This document shows, in pieces, positions 46,656-56,504 of a stretch of 64,000 nucleotides of DNA; position 1 is the first letter of the stretch, and each line of letters begins with the position of its first letter. The stretch is taken from IMG/VR virus record IMGVR_UViG_3300006927_000001, positions 17,874 to 81,873 of that record, one strand, 5' to 3'. The translations under genes were made by a program, and so were the position numbers. Origin of the DNA: a virus. The notes under the pieces are model-generated. The model saw only the letters and a list, made by a program, of their open reading frames with translations, was not told the origin of the DNA and searched no databases.

Positions 46656-49352
46656 ATGACCGTATCAAGAATCGCATCTATTTTAAGGATGTTAAATCAA
46701 AACACCCACAACGATCTAGCATCTCTTTATAATAGTGGAATGGAATGTCAGGTCAACGTTGCACAAGATCTTGGTGAAGCTATTCAAGGTAAATTTGAAG
46801 GCAAATCCTGGACAGGATATACAGACGGTGATCAAACTTGGAAACCATTTCGCATCCCTTATAATGCGAATTCAACGCCCGAGTATGATGTTACAACACC
46901 TATGAATTTTGATCTTGCTGAACATGCTGAAGCTATCGGGATGACGGGTTGGGACTGGCAAAATTGTGTTAGCCGTTGGGTCGCTTTTGATTTCGATGCA
47001 ATTGTAGGTCACTCAGATAAGCATAGTTCTAAACTAAGTGTTGAGGATCTTGTACGAGTGAAACAAGCAGCCTGTGATATACCGTGGGTGACTGTGCGTC
47101 ATTCAACAGGTGGACGTGGGTTACACCTGTATGTGTTTCTTGATCCTGTATCTACAGCCAACCATACAGAACACCAAGCTTTGGCACGTTCTATTTTGTC
47201 CCTGATGTCAGGAATTGCACGTTATGATTTCGCATCCAAGGTTGACATTTGTGGTGGCAATATGTGGATTTGGCATCGTAAGATGCAAAAAAGTCCACAA
47301 GCTTTAGACCTCATCAAACAAGGTAAAATACTTAAAGAAATACCTGCAAATTGGCGTGACCATATAGCTGTTATGAAGGGTAATAGAAAGAAGATCAAAC
47401 AACGAATACCAGCATCAGAAGAATTACCAGAATTACATGAAAAATTTGATCAAACAGCTGGTCAACAAAATTTAATTGCTTTGGATCTTATACACAAAAA
47501 GTTAATTGATTATCTTCATCAAAATTGTTCAAGACAATGGTGGTGGGATTCTGATCATCATATGCTTGTCACACATACGTTGGATCTGAAATCAGCACAT
47601 GAGGCTCTTGCCTTCAAAGGTATTTACGAAACAAGTTCACCTGGTAATGATGCTGAACAAAACTGTTTCGCTTTTCCAATGCGACAAGGTGCTTGGTCAA
47701 TCAGACGTTATTCATTAGGTGCAAGTGAACATGCATCATGGGAACAAGATGGTCGTGGTTGGACTAAGTGTTACTTGAATTATGAACCCAATCTTAAGAT
47801 TGCTGCTCTTGCTCATGAAGGACTTGAAAGACCTTCAGGTGGATATGCTTTCAATTCACTTGCTGACGCAAAAGAAGCTGGATTAGCCGTCGGTTCTGAA
47901 ATCAAAACACCAGCAGGCATGGACGGTCGTACTGCGACCATCAAAATGCATAAAGATCGATCTCGAATCATTGTTGAAATTCCAGCAGAACATCATGATC
48001 AACCAGGAGACATGCTCAGTTGGTTACGTGAAAAGAATAAGTGGGTAAGGATCTTGAATGCAAATCTCAGTAACGAAGGTGAAGTTGAAACAGAAAGTGT
48101 TGATGATTTCTGCCGACATATTGTTACACGTGACGGCGGAGATGCAGGTTGGATGATTCGAGGTGATGAATGGTGGAGACAAGAACCTTTGACACATGTT
48201 AAACTGGCTCTCAAGACACACGGATACAATGCACCAGAAGTTGATAAAATTGTTGGTGGAAATGTTTGTAAACCATGGCTCTTGACCGTTGCACCCTTTC
48301 AATCAGAATATCCAGGCGATAGACAATGGAACAAGAACGCTCCACAACTAAAACATGTGCCTAGCAATAATGATACCCTCTCTTTTCCTCATTGGCAAAT
48401 GATCTTAGATCATGTAGGCAAGGGTTTAGACGTTGCTGTAATAGAGTCAAATTGGTGCACAAGCAATAATATAGTCTCAGGTTCAGACTATCTTAAATGT
48501 TGGGTTGCTTCTTTGTTCCAATATCCACTTCAACCTCTTCCGTATCTATTTATCTTCTCTGATAAACAGAATACAGGAAAATCCATCCTTCATGAGTCTT
48601 TGAATTTGCTTTTCAGTCCCGGATACAGGCGAGCAGACCATTCGCTTGGTGGTTCAATTTTCAATGGTGAACTTGAAGGTGCAATTCTTTGTGTAATAGA
48701 AGAAACCAATCTTGCTACAAATAAAACAGCTAATGCAAAGATAAAAGATTGGGTAACTTCACCTATGTTACCTATACACAAAAAAATGTTGACACCTTAT
48801 GAGGTTATAAATACAACTCATTGGATACATTGTTCTAATTTCAAAACAGACTGTCCTATATGGCCAGGTGATACACGTATCACAATGATAAATGTACCAG
48901 AACTTCCTGTTAATCCAATACCAAAACCAGTCTTTATGGAAGTTTTGGCCAAAGAAGCACCAGATTTTCTAGCTGCATTGCTATCACTAGAAATACCAGC
49001 TTCAAACGATAGGTTAAGATTACCTGTTCTCAATACACAACAAAAACTTGAAGCAGCTAAGATCAATGAAAATTTAGTTGAAATTTTCTTACGTGAAGCC
49101 TGTCATGAAGCACCAGGTTACATGATCTCGTTGGCAAAATTTGCAGAAGCATACATTGCATGGTTAGACCCCAGCGAACGTATTGGTTTGACAAAACGTA
49201 AAATTAGTTCATCTATGCCTGATAGAATTCCTAAAGGACGAAACCCTTATAATGCAGCATGGTCCTGGGGTAACATATCTTTCAAAGTTCCTGATGAAAC
49301 TCGATCACCGTTAATTTGTTTTGAAGAAAAACTCGTAAGCAAGGAAATGTAA
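46656..49352 (+). CDS. primase-helicase (AEP-like primase plus SF3-type helicase)
   Basis: 898 residues; AGGAACAAAA precedes the ATG. N-terminal part: WVAFDFDAIVGHSD and VRHSTGGRGLHLYVFLD resemble the archaeo-eukaryotic primase metal and nucleotide sites. C-terminal part: FIFSDKQNTGKSILHESL is a Walker A of the D5/SF3 helicase type (DUF5906-like), and CVIEETNLATNKTANAKI Walker B. Unwinds and primes phage DNA. Opens the only rightward operon. Confidence 0.88.
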   Translation: MTVSRIASILRMLNQNTHNDLASLYNSGMECQVNVAQDLGEAIQGKFEGKSWTGYTDGDQTWKPFRIPYNANSTPEYDVTTPMNFDLAEHAEAIGMTGWDWQNCVSRWVAFDFDAIVGHSDKHSSKLSVEDLVRVKQAACDIPWVTVRHSTGGRGLHLYVFLDPVSTANHTEHQALARSILSLMSGIARYDFASKVDICGGNMWIWHRKMQKSPQALDLIKQGKILKEIPANWRDHIAVMKGNRKKIKQRIPASEELPELHEKFDQTAGQQNLIALDLIHKKLIDYLHQNCSRQWWWDSDHHMLVTHTLDLKSAHEALAFKGIYETSSPGNDAEQNCFAFPMRQGAWSIRRYSLGASEHASWEQDGRGWTKCYLNYEPNLKIAALAHEGLERPSGGYAFNSLADAKEAGLAVGSEIKTPAGMDGRTATIKMHKDRSRIIVEIPAEHHDQPGDMLSWLREKNKWVRILNANLSNEGEVETESVDDFCRHIVTRDGGDAGWMIRGDEWWRQEPLTHVKLALKTHGYNAPEVDKIVGGNVCKPWLLTVAPFQSEYPGDRQWNKNAPQLKHVPSNNDTLSFPHWQMILDHVGKGLDVAVIESNWCTSNNIVSGSDYLKCWVASLFQYPLQPLPYLFIFSDKQNTGKSILHESLNLLFSPGYRRADHSLGGSIFNGELEGAILCVIEETNLATNKTANAKIKDWVTSPMLPIHKKMLTPYEVINTTHWIHCSNFKTDCPIWPGDTRITMINVPELPVNPIPKPVFMEVLAKEAPDFLAALLSLEIPASNDRLRLPVLNTQQKLEAAKINENLVEIFLREACHEAPGYMISLAKFAEAYIAWLDPSERIGLTKRKISSSMPDRIPKGRNPYNAAWSWGNISFKVPDETRSPLICFEEKLVSKEM

Positions 49353-49543
49353 TGAAATTTATTACACGTTGGAATGGATCATTGTTTCAGGGTGTAGGTT
49401 ACTGCAAAGAACCAGGTTGGTTTAATGTATGGTGTGGACCTTTTGATCTTGATTGTTTTAATTTTGAAACATACAGAAGTGTAAATCTTAGGATCTTCTG
49501 GTGGTGTTTTTACTTGAAAAAGGATAAGAAAACATGGAAATAA
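49352..49543 (+). CDS. unknown small aromatic protein
   Basis: 63 residues, Trp/Phe/Cys-rich (EPGWFNVWCGPFDLDCFNF) with a basic tail. TAATG overlap with the primase-helicase. No family recognised. Confidence 0.6.
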   Translation: MKFITRWNGSLFQGVGYCKEPGWFNVWCGPFDLDCFNFETYRSVNLRIFWWCFYLKKDKKTWK

Positions 49544-50091
49544 TTTACGTAATGGGTGTTACATGTGTAGGTAAGTCTACTTTCATGCAACGTTCAGTCG
49601 ACATCATGGGTAACAAGATCGGACTCGTGGAAGTCGGCAAGGAAATGCGTAAGCGTTATCCTCCAGAACGATTTCGTGGTCAAGCAGCAATGGCTGACAC
49701 AGAAGATGAAATTTTTGAAATTTACACCAAACAATTAAAATCTCAGTTGGATAAAGAAATTATCTTAGTTGACGGTCAACCTCGTTTTGAATCTCAAGTC
49801 CCAAGGATCTGGAATCAACATCCTGAAATTTCGAAAAGTTGTCTTTGGTTGCATATTTCTGATTGTGTGATACAGGGACGAATACGTGAACGGTTCTCTA
49901 TTGAAGATCCAACTGACTGTTTTGAAAAAGGTACACAAGCAGCAAAACGTGATCTCGCACAACAACGTGTGACCAATGACAAGATTCAACTGTTTCCTGT
50001 TCTTTGGTTACTCATAAGTCGTGGTGTCAAGATAACACCACTTGAACATCTTTCCGATTTCAATCATCGACTTTTCTGGAAAGGATACTGA
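49534..50091 (+). CDS. P-loop nucleotide kinase-like protein
   Basis: 185 residues. Walker A YVMGVTCVGKSTFM at the N-terminus; ILVDGQPRFESQV and the lid-like Arg region RIRERFSIEDPTD fit nucleoside/nucleotide kinases of the AAA_33/adenylate kinase type. Perhaps phosphorylates a dNMP in the dNTP pathway or a polynucleotide end. Overlaps the small gene by 10 bases. Confidence 0.75.
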   Translation: MEIIYVMGVTCVGKSTFMQRSVDIMGNKIGLVEVGKEMRKRYPPERFRGQAAMADTEDEIFEIYTKQLKSQLDKEIILVDGQPRFESQVPRIWNQHPEISKSCLWLHISDCVIQGRIRERFSIEDPTDCFEKGTQAAKRDLAQQRVTNDKIQLFPVLWLLISRGVKITPLEHLSDFNHRLFWKGY

Positions 50092-50234
50092 TGATAAGAA
50101 AACCTGATGAAGTCACATGGGCCAACATAGGCAAATCATGTTTGTTGGGTTGGGACAAACAAGAATTTTTTGTTAACCGAATTACTTTGTCCATTTTCCT
50201 TGGTTCTTTGGTTTTAAGGTGGCACTTTGCCTGA
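50091..50234 (+). CDS. unknown 47-residue protein
   Basis: Overlaps the kinase stop (TGATG). Basic N-terminus then NRITLSIFLGSLVLRWHF, a possible membrane segment near the end. Composition is protein-like. No family recognised. Confidence 0.6.
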   Translation: MIRKPDEVTWANIGKSCLLGWDKQEFFVNRITLSIFLGSLVLRWHFA

Positions 50235-50274
50235 ATGGTGTAAGAACAACTCAACCAATCAACGGAGAATACAA

Positions 50275-50580
50275 ATGTTGGAATTCACCTACGCAAATGT
50301 TCCACCACCCGCTGCAAGAGCACCCGGAAAACTCAACACCAACCGTATCCGGCTCTGGTGGGACAACGATGTGCTCAAGTATGATCGCCGCTACGTGAGC
50401 AAAGATGGTAGCGTGAGCGATAACCCTATCGAACACACTTTCACCGGAACGTCAGTGCTCCACGTCGCCAAAAATATCCACTGGGGCTGCTGTGGCTGGT
50501 CCGCTGGTGGGCACCAACTCACCCAACTGCAAGACCTTATCAGGGAAACCGTCGAACCGGATGCAAATGGAACTCACTGA
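50275..50580 (+). CDS. unknown protein, G+C-richer than neighbours
   Basis: 101 residues from ATG 50275 (GGAGAATACAA upstream). Beta-rich with HWGCCGWSAGGHQL. Its G+C-rich codons contrast with both neighbours. After it a short frame (50567-50623) and about 70 non-coding bases precede the methyltransferase gene. No family recognised. Confidence 0.7.
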   Translation: MLEFTYANVPPPAARAPGKLNTNRIRLWWDNDVLKYDRRYVSKDGSVSDNPIEHTFTGTSVLHVAKNIHWGCCGWSAGGHQLTQLQDLIRETVEPDANGTH

Positions 50581-50648
50581 ATTTGAAGAAATTTGTATGC
50601 TGAAAATCGTGCAGTACCGATGATTAAAATAACAGTGGAAGGAACAAA

Positions 50649-51545
50649 ATGTCCGATGATTTTCTGAATGATTTATTTGATCTTGGATCAGATAACGATC
50701 TCAAAGACACAACACGTAAGTTTCAAAAGGCTCCATTTGGTTGGGTTGGTGGAAAAGCCAAGAGCCTCCCAACCTTGATTCCAATCTTAAAAAGCCATTT
50801 ATGTAACAAATGGATTGATGTCTTTGGAGGATCTGGTATCGTTTCTTTGAACATGCCCGATTGTCCTTTAATGGTATTCAATGATGCATATTCAGGGATC
50901 GTAGATTTTTATCGTTGCTTACAATTGGGAAGTATGACACAGGATCTTATACATCAACTTGGTAATTTACGACACCCATTATCTCGTGAAGAATGGGAGC
51001 GATGTCGTGCAACTTGGTGTGAAACAGATGATCCTGTTGAACGTGCAGCTAAATGGTATTATATGATCCGTTGCTCGGTCATTGCAAAAGGTCAATGCTT
51101 TGGACGTGCAACGAATGGTATACCACCTTTTAAGATTCCCAAATCACTTGAAGTATTTGAATCTATTCACTGGAACATTCGTCGCTTCCAACTTGAAAAT
51201 TTAGATTTCAAATTGATTCTTCGTGACTATGATAGTGAAGATGCTTTGTTCTATCTTGATCCACCATACGTAGGTACTGATCCTGGAATCTACAAAATAA
51301 AATTCAAGGAAAGTGATCTGCGGGAAATGTTGTCAATAATTGGCACAATGAAAGGCACAGTCATTTTAAGTGGGTATGATAGTCCACTTATTCATTCAAT
51401 GCACTATTGGACAGATCATACTAAATGGTCAGCAAGTGTATATGCTGAACCTCAAGCATACCATGAAGAAAATTACAAAGCTGACAAACAAAATGTCCAA
51501 ACTATTGGTATATCAGAAGAACACCTTTGGATAAAGGAAGCATAA
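50649..51545 (+). CDS. N6-adenine DNA methyltransferase (Dam type)
   Basis: 298 residues. KAPFGWVGGKAKSL is the SAM-binding motif of the alpha-group (PF-x-W-x-G-x-K), WIDVFGGSGIVSLNM follows and ALFYLDPPYVGTD is the catalytic DPPY. Methylates adenines, target unknown; likely protects phage DNA or controls replication timing. AAGGAACAAA precedes the ATG. Confidence 0.9.
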   Translation: MSDDFLNDLFDLGSDNDLKDTTRKFQKAPFGWVGGKAKSLPTLIPILKSHLCNKWIDVFGGSGIVSLNMPDCPLMVFNDAYSGIVDFYRCLQLGSMTQDLIHQLGNLRHPLSREEWERCRATWCETDDPVERAAKWYYMIRCSVIAKGQCFGRATNGIPPFKIPKSLEVFESIHWNIRRFQLENLDFKLILRDYDSEDALFYLDPPYVGTDPGIYKIKFKESDLREMLSIIGTMKGTVILSGYDSPLIHSMHYWTDHTKWSASVYAEPQAYHEENYKADKQNVQTIGISEEHLWIKEA

Positions 51546-52177
51546 TGGCTGAATCAATGCAACATCTTAACCAGCATCTTCTGTGTTCAATTGATACAGA
51601 ATTAACTGGTTTACGTCCAGGCTATCATGAAATTGTGCAAATATCTATTTGCCCTCTTAATGCAAAACTTGAACCTTCAACAGTTTATCCTGTTTTTGAT
51701 ATTTATCTCAAACCAAACTATCCTGAGCGTATCGACTCCGAAGCTCGTCGTAAATCAGGAGATGTTATTCAAAAAGCTCTTGATACTGGAATGGATCGTA
51801 TGGCTGCTGCGGATCTTTTAGAAAATTGGAATACAGAACTTCATCTTCCTGAAAAGAAACGAATTGTTCCACTTGGTTTCAACTATGCAGCTTTTGATAA
51901 ACCCCACATCCAGGAATGGATTGGTTGGGAACACTATAATGCAATGTTTGACTCCAGGATTCGAGATTTATTTGTCATAGCTTGTATGATGAATGATTTT
52001 GCAGATTTTAATGCAATGGAAATACCATTTCCTAGGTTAATGACACTGACAACCGTGGCTCGTCGTCTTGGTGTTGATGTTGATGATCTCAGAACACATG
52101 ACTCATTATACGACTGTGACATAACACGTCGTGGTTATGTAAAAACTTTAACAACTTTTTTTAATCCGGTGGTATGA
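51545..52177 (+). CDS. DEDDh-type 3'-5' exonuclease (DnaQ-like)
   Basis: 210 residues from ATG 51545 (AAAGGAAGCATA, TAATG overlap). CSIDTELTGLRPGYHEIVQI is Exo I (DTE), PLGFNYAAFDKPHI Exo II and THDSLYDCDIT Exo III (HD..D). A second exonuclease besides that of the polymerase; possibly proofreading or RNA/DNA trimming. Confidence 0.85.
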   Translation: MAESMQHLNQHLLCSIDTELTGLRPGYHEIVQISICPLNAKLEPSTVYPVFDIYLKPNYPERIDSEARRKSGDVIQKALDTGMDRMAAADLLENWNTELHLPEKKRIVPLGFNYAAFDKPHIQEWIGWEHYNAMFDSRIRDLFVIACMMNDFADFNAMEIPFPRLMTLTTVARRLGVDVDDLRTHDSLYDCDITRRGYVKTLTTFFNPVV

Positions 52178-52356
52178 TGGAACATGAAAAACCTTGGTGG
52201 GCACCAAAAATGAAGTCTATAGTGAGAGCTATACTGGCAATCATGCTCACTGGTGCAGCAATTGTGTCAACTTTTTATTCTAGCTTAGCTTCTGAAGCTT
52301 TGTACGGATTAGCTGGATCTGCGATCACATTCTATTTTACTGAAAACGGAGACTGA
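52174..52356 (+). CDS. small two-span membrane protein, holin-like
   Basis: 60 residues. Polar start, then two hydrophobic helices (IVRAILAIMLTGAAIVSTFY and LYGLAGSAITFYF) separated by a short turn. This pattern matches small phage holins, but no lysin is next to it, so the role is open. ATGA overlap with the exonuclease. Confidence 0.55.
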   Translation: MMEHEKPWWAPKMKSIVRAILAIMLTGAAIVSTFYSSLASEALYGLAGSAITFYFTENGD

Positions 52357-52358
52357 GC

Positions 52359-52460
52359 ATGAAATACATCTTCCACAGTCCTGTTAACTTCGGTGGCGGG
52401 GAGTCACTTGAAATCACCTATGATGGAAGTGGTGATCCTATGTACTTTGGTGACAAATAG
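52359..52460 (+). CDS. unknown 33-residue protein
   Basis: KYIFHSPVNFGGGESLEITY..DPMYFGDK: beta-like peptide. ATG at 52359 three bases after the previous stop. No family recognised. Confidence 0.5.
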   Translation: MKYIFHSPVNFGGGESLEITYDGSGDPMYFGDK

Positions 52461-52470
52461 AAAGAGCAAA

Positions 52471-53007
52471 ATGAGCATCTTAACAGGTCGCGAGATCATG
52501 CTACATGTGCAGACAGGTGCAATAGGAATTGATCCCTACAAAGAAGAAAACATTGGTCCAAATAGTTACAACTTAACACTCTCACCTGTATTGAAAGTAT
52601 ATGAAGAAGTTGTACTTGATTGCAAACACGATAACCGAATTCGTAGAATTGAAATTCCTACAGAAGGTTATATTCTGCAACCAGGAACCCTGTATCTAGG
52701 AAAGACACAAGAATTCACACGTACAGACAAACACGTCCCCATGATAGAAGGACGTTCATCCTTCGCCCGTTTGGGTATGGCCATACATGTGACTGGTGGG
52801 TTCGGAGACCTTGGATTTCAAGGTAATTGGACTTTAGAAATTATCGTGATACATCCCTTACGTGTCTATCCATACATGAAAGTATGTCAGATATTTTACC
52901 ATGAACCAATAGGTCCAACAGACATTACCTATGACGGTAAATATCAAGGTGATCGAGATGTAAGATCAAGTCAGATACATACTGAACTTAATCCTCAGGA
53001 AGAATAG
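52471..53007 (+). CDS. dcd: dCTP deaminase / dUTPase-family protein
   Basis: 178 residues from ATG 52471. MIEGRSSFARLGMAIHVTGGFGDLGFQGNWTLEI is the core signature of the dCTP deaminase-dUTPase superfamily; NSYNLTLSP at the start and HEPIGPTD near the end also fit. Converts dCTP to dUTP or dUMP, feeding thymidylate synthase. Its end overlaps the convergent gene by 20 bases, so the two operons converge here without a spacer. Confidence 0.88.
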   Translation: MSILTGREIMLHVQTGAIGIDPYKEENIGPNSYNLTLSPVLKVYEEVVLDCKHDNRIRRIEIPTEGYILQPGTLYLGKTQEFTRTDKHVPMIEGRSSFARLGMAIHVTGGFGDLGFQGNWTLEIIVIHPLRVYPYMKVCQIFYHEPIGPTDITYDGKYQGDRDVRSSQIHTELNPQEE

Positions 53008-53245
53008 GAATATTAAGTTTACCTTCAATTCGAGATAAAGATTTCCGAATCGATGCAAGCTCATTCTCTAATTGTTGCACTCTTCGTTCACCTGATGTAG
53101 CATACATACTTTTTTCACGACTAGCATCTGAAAAAGACTGAGATGCTATTTTTGCAATATGTTCATCTGATATTCGAAAAGCCAAAGCTGTTCCTAGGTT
53201 ACTGATAGCTAATGCTGTCAGTAATGTCGTAATCCATTTCCACAT
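52988..53245 (-). CDS. membrane-anchored coiled-coil protein
   Basis: 85 residues from ATG 53245 (AAGGAGTTAGTT upstream). One membrane helix or signal (WITTLLTALAISNLGTALAF), then a charged helix ending in VQQLENELASIRKSLSRIEGKL, a coiled coil. Topology recalls inner-membrane spanins or tail-chaperone-like membrane proteins. Ends convergent with dcd. Confidence 0.6.
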   Translation of the reverse strand: MWKWITTLLTALAISNLGTALAFRISDEHIAKIASQSFSDASREKSMYATSGERRVQQLENELASIRKSLSRIEGKLNIPILPED

Positions 53246-53308
53246 AACTAACTCCTTATTTGAATCTTTATTGGTTGACATAAATATCCTTTTCTTTAAT
53301 TTTGAATT

Positions 53309-53530
53309 TTAAAATAATCCTTTTGGACATTCACGTTTTGCCCTAAAAAGAATTCGAATGTGATCTTCAAAGTCACATCCAATTACTTTACAACTTTTGC
53401 CTGTAAATTTCTCACAAGTTTTACAATACTTAAAACGATCTTGTATCTCAGGATATGTTAAATCTGCTGTTACAGGATTATTCCTATTAAAAGCTGTAAG
53501 CATTCGTTGTGCATAGACACCATTATCCAT
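53309..53530 (-). CDS. small zinc-binding protein
   Basis: 73 residues. FKYCKTCEKFTGKSCKVIGCDFEDHIRI..CPKGLF has six Cys in a phage-typical C-x2-C..C-x4-C..C pattern (DUF6171-like). Function unknown. Coupled to the next gene by an 8-base overlap. Confidence 0.65.
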   Translation of the reverse strand: MDNGVYAQRMLTAFNRNNPVTADLTYPEIQDRFKYCKTCEKFTGKSCKVIGCDFEDHIRILFRAKRECPKGLF

Positions 53531-53828
53531 ATTGCCTGAGTCTTTTCATATGAAACCAAGATCGACCACTAGGAAGAGTCACAGGTACAGACTCATCAGT
53601 AGCAACAGGGAATACACGTATTCTAAGAATATCACCTTTTTCAACAGCTAGTACCATACTACCTGTAAGAGTGATAACAGATGCTAAATCTTCAGCATCT
53701 GAATATTCCAAGTCACGTTTCTTCACACCGTTTACTTGGAACTCTATTCTAGCACCACTTGTAGCACCAGCAGATAAACCACAAAAAACTTGTGTGCTTG
53801 GTTTGCCTCGTGTTGTTAACGGCATCAC
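53523..53828 (-). CDS. small structural-type protein
   Basis: 101 residues, beta-rich with ARIEFQVNGVKKRDL and ILRIRVFPV. Lies between the glycosyltransferase and the zinc protein. Resembles small virion or tail accessory proteins; unconfirmed. Confidence 0.55.
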   Translation of the reverse strand: MMPLTTRGKPSTQVFCGLSAGATSGARIEFQVNGVKKRDLEYSDAEDLASVITLTGSMVLAVEKGDILRIRVFPVATDESVPVTLPSGRSWFHMKRLRQYG

Positions 53829-55030
53829 ATTCCCTCTACAGTTTTGAGTTTTGCAAAACTGTTAAGTTTAGGTACAGCTTGCTTAATTGGAAGAATTTTT
53901 CCTATTCTTTGTGCTTTGTACCATTTATCAACACATTGAGAAAGAAAAGCTTCCCATTTAGCAGATGCAGCTGGAAGTGTAAATTCAGACCAAGTTACCA
54001 TTTGAGCACGATGCTGCATCGCCAGATTCTCATCTGTGGGTTCAACTGCTTGTACTAAAGCATCTGCTAAAACTTTAGGCTCAGGTCGTTGAGGAACAAT
54101 TGTGGCCAGTTGTCCAAATTGTTTTGTTAATTCGTCCATGACTGGTATGGCTGTTGTGACAACAGGACAACCAGCTAACCAAGCTTCACAAACAGCTAAT
54201 GGATGACCTTCAAAGTCTGTTGGTAAACAAAATACATCTGCCATTGCTAACAAATCACCAACATGGAATTGTGGTTTAAGAAAAGCAACACGTCCTGCTG
54301 CAAGATTAGAACAACTTTTACTAAAATTTTCCTCTAAGTACCCTGATCCAACAACTAAAAGTTTCCATTCATCTGGAAGATGTTGTAAAGCACCAAGAAG
54401 AATTTCAGGATTCTTTTCTTCAACAAGACGACCCATATAAAGAATTATTTTATCATCTTCAGTGTATCCCCAAAGTTTTCTAATTGTTGGTCCACCAAAT
54501 TTCGGAGTTACACGTCCTGGATCAACTGCATTATAAATAACAGCATTGACACTGTTTGGATGATTAAAAACTTGTCTTGCAGCGTGTGAACATGCAACTG
54601 TAAAGTCTACAGTATCAAAATTTGTGTTACAAGTCTCACGTGCATAAGTATCAGTATTTTGAGCTAATTCCACAAGTGGACGTTCAAAAGACCATAAATA
54701 CTGTGCAACATCTTTAACACACCAAGTGATTATAATGTCTGCATCAAAACAAGCAGCACGAACAGCAGATGCAAAATCACCGTGATAATGCATTCCTTCC
54801 ACACAACCTTGATTATAATCTTCCTGATGAATTGGAACCAAAGGTCCACCCATCATTTTCAAAGCCCAATCATAATTTTGGTATATATGTTGATTTCGTA
54901 CTGCAATTCCTGTGAATTCGAGATCATGAGCATAACGGCAAAGTCCTAGCATAAGAGCATCAGCACCACCGACACCAATACAAGGACAAATCCAACCAAC
55001 TTTTAGTCTTTTGATGCTGCGGGACATCAC
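53825..55030 (-). CDS. GT4-family glycosyltransferase (GT-B)
   Basis: 401 residues. VGWICPCIGVGGADALML is the N-domain start; YMGRLVEEKNPEILLGAL, FLKPQFHVGDLLAMADVF and TDFEGHPLAVCEAWLAGCPVV are GT4 C-domain signatures with the E..E donor site. Transfers a nucleotide-sugar unit to an unknown acceptor, perhaps a tail or head protein since it sits inside the structural module. Confidence 0.88.
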   Translation of the reverse strand: MMSRSIKRLKVGWICPCIGVGGADALMLGLCRYAHDLEFTGIAVRNQHIYQNYDWALKMMGGPLVPIHQEDYNQGCVEGMHYHGDFASAVRAACFDADIIITWCVKDVAQYLWSFERPLVELAQNTDTYARETCNTNFDTVDFTVACSHAARQVFNHPNSVNAVIYNAVDPGRVTPKFGGPTIRKLWGYTEDDKIILYMGRLVEEKNPEILLGALQHLPDEWKLLVVGSGYLEENFSKSCSNLAAGRVAFLKPQFHVGDLLAMADVFCLPTDFEGHPLAVCEAWLAGCPVVTTAIPVMDELTKQFGQLATIVPQRPEPKVLADALVQAVEPTDENLAMQHRAQMVTWSEFTLPAASAKWEAFLSQCVDKWYKAQRIGKILPIKQAVPKLNSFAKLKTVEGM

Positions 55031-56502
55031 ATCTCCTTTGGGTTACCTAAACCTTGAGACAAACTTGCACAAGTAGAAAGTGTACATTTAATTCTGGGAT
55101 CAGGATCTTCAAGTTGACCACATGGATCAAAGGGATCAGGATCTTTCCAACAACAATATGTGACGCCAGGTCTTGTAGGATTTTTATCAAATTGTGATCC
55201 TGATCCAATGAATAAACCATTTTGAAATTCTAAAGTGTAACAAGCATGAACAGGTTCTGGACAATACTGAACTTCTTCACCTGGAACGTATGTGTAACAA
55301 TAGTCATAATGATCAATGTCACAACTAAGAACTTTAAATGATCCTGTTTTTCCAGGTCTTCTCCAACCTAATTGAACACATTCACCAAAAACAGCTTGTG
55401 CATATAAGAATCCTGAAAAACTTTGAATGGTACTTACAGTCTCAGGATCTGAACCACAAGGTGGACCAGATGGAAATTTCAATTTTAAACGGCCACCAAA
55501 ACCACCTTTTGACAACCAAACATGTTCCTGTTCTGAACCAATCTTGACCCATCCCTGATGGACTTGTGTACCAATTTGGATACTATTACCAATTTTTGGT
55601 TCATCTGTCCAATAAGGCCATACATTTGGATCTTTTACTCCAACTGATAATTCGGGATACTGTTGATTCAGAATCGTGTCTTCTTTTTCACTGTACAAAG
55701 ATATATTCGCTGTACAGTCTTCTGGATCATATTGTAACCTAAATCCATTCTGTTCGTTGAACCAAATCTTTGGTGACTTGATCCATTTAGCTGCTCTTGT
55801 TGCATCCTCTAATTCTTGAAAACGCCAACAACCTGTCTGTGTATAGATAGCTGAAATAGTTTCAGCAGGATCATCTGTTGTACCAAGAGTAACACCCCAA
55901 TCTACTTCTATTAAAAATTCACCTTCTCCTGTAATTTCAACTGATCCATCCATCTTGGAGGTAAAATCTTTTCTTTCCTGTTTTTCTAAAAATAAATCAT
56001 CAACTGGCCCTTCTGTGTTAATAAAATTATAATCAACATTGAAAGGTACGGTACTGTGAATAGTTCCAAATGCTGTTAAATCCAAGAAACTTAACTCTTT
56101 GGGACGAGTACTCCCAATAATTATGTATTCACCTTGAATTGTTCCTCGTTCAATGGTTACAGGATTTCCAATCTCTAAAACCTGCCGATCAACAACTTCT
56201 GTTGTGAATGCCTGAACAACTTCACCGTCCTGCTTAAGAACATTGTAACGCCTTGGCCAAACGTCAAATTTATCAACAACTTCTATAACAACACCTGACC
56301 AAGAATCCCGTTCCACGGGTTCAGGATTTTCTATCCCTAAATCTGGAATAAAATCATCTTTGGATCTTGTTTGAAAAGATTTAGGATCAGCTAGTGGACT
56401 TGGATCATAATCGATTTCATTGAAACCTGCTAACGGATCACCAGGAGCTTGGTCATCACCGTCACCAGGGAATTGATCCCCAAAATCATTATTTCTAGGC
56501 AT
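55027..56502 (-). CDS. phage structural protein, beta-rich
   Basis: 491 residues; overlaps the glycosyltransferase start. Acidic, Cys-rich and beta-rich with many Trp (GCWRFQELEDA, YWTDEPKIG, CVQLGWRRPG). The terminal Cys clusters resemble virion proteins held by disulphides or metal. Lies in the tail gene order, probably distal tail or baseplate. Confidence 0.65.
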   Translation of the reverse strand: MPRNNDFGDQFPGDGDDQAPGDPLAGFNEIDYDPSPLADPKSFQTRSKDDFIPDLGIENPEPVERDSWSGVVIEVVDKFDVWPRRYNVLKQDGEVVQAFTTEVVDRQVLEIGNPVTIERGTIQGEYIIIGSTRPKELSFLDLTAFGTIHSTVPFNVDYNFINTEGPVDDLFLEKQERKDFTSKMDGSVEITGEGEFLIEVDWGVTLGTTDDPAETISAIYTQTGCWRFQELEDATRAAKWIKSPKIWFNEQNGFRLQYDPEDCTANISLYSEKEDTILNQQYPELSVGVKDPNVWPYWTDEPKIGNSIQIGTQVHQGWVKIGSEQEHVWLSKGGFGGRLKLKFPSGPPCGSDPETVSTIQSFSGFLYAQAVFGECVQLGWRRPGKTGSFKVLSCDIDHYDYCYTYVPGEEVQYCPEPVHACYTLEFQNGLFIGSGSQFDKNPTRPGVTYCCWKDPDPFDPCGQLEDPDPRIKCTLSTCASLSQGLGNPKEM

Positions 56503-56504
56503 AA

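Noticed and set aside
50567-50623. 18-codon rightward frame before the adenine methyltransferase
   Set aside because: Protein-like but tiny, no ribosome site.
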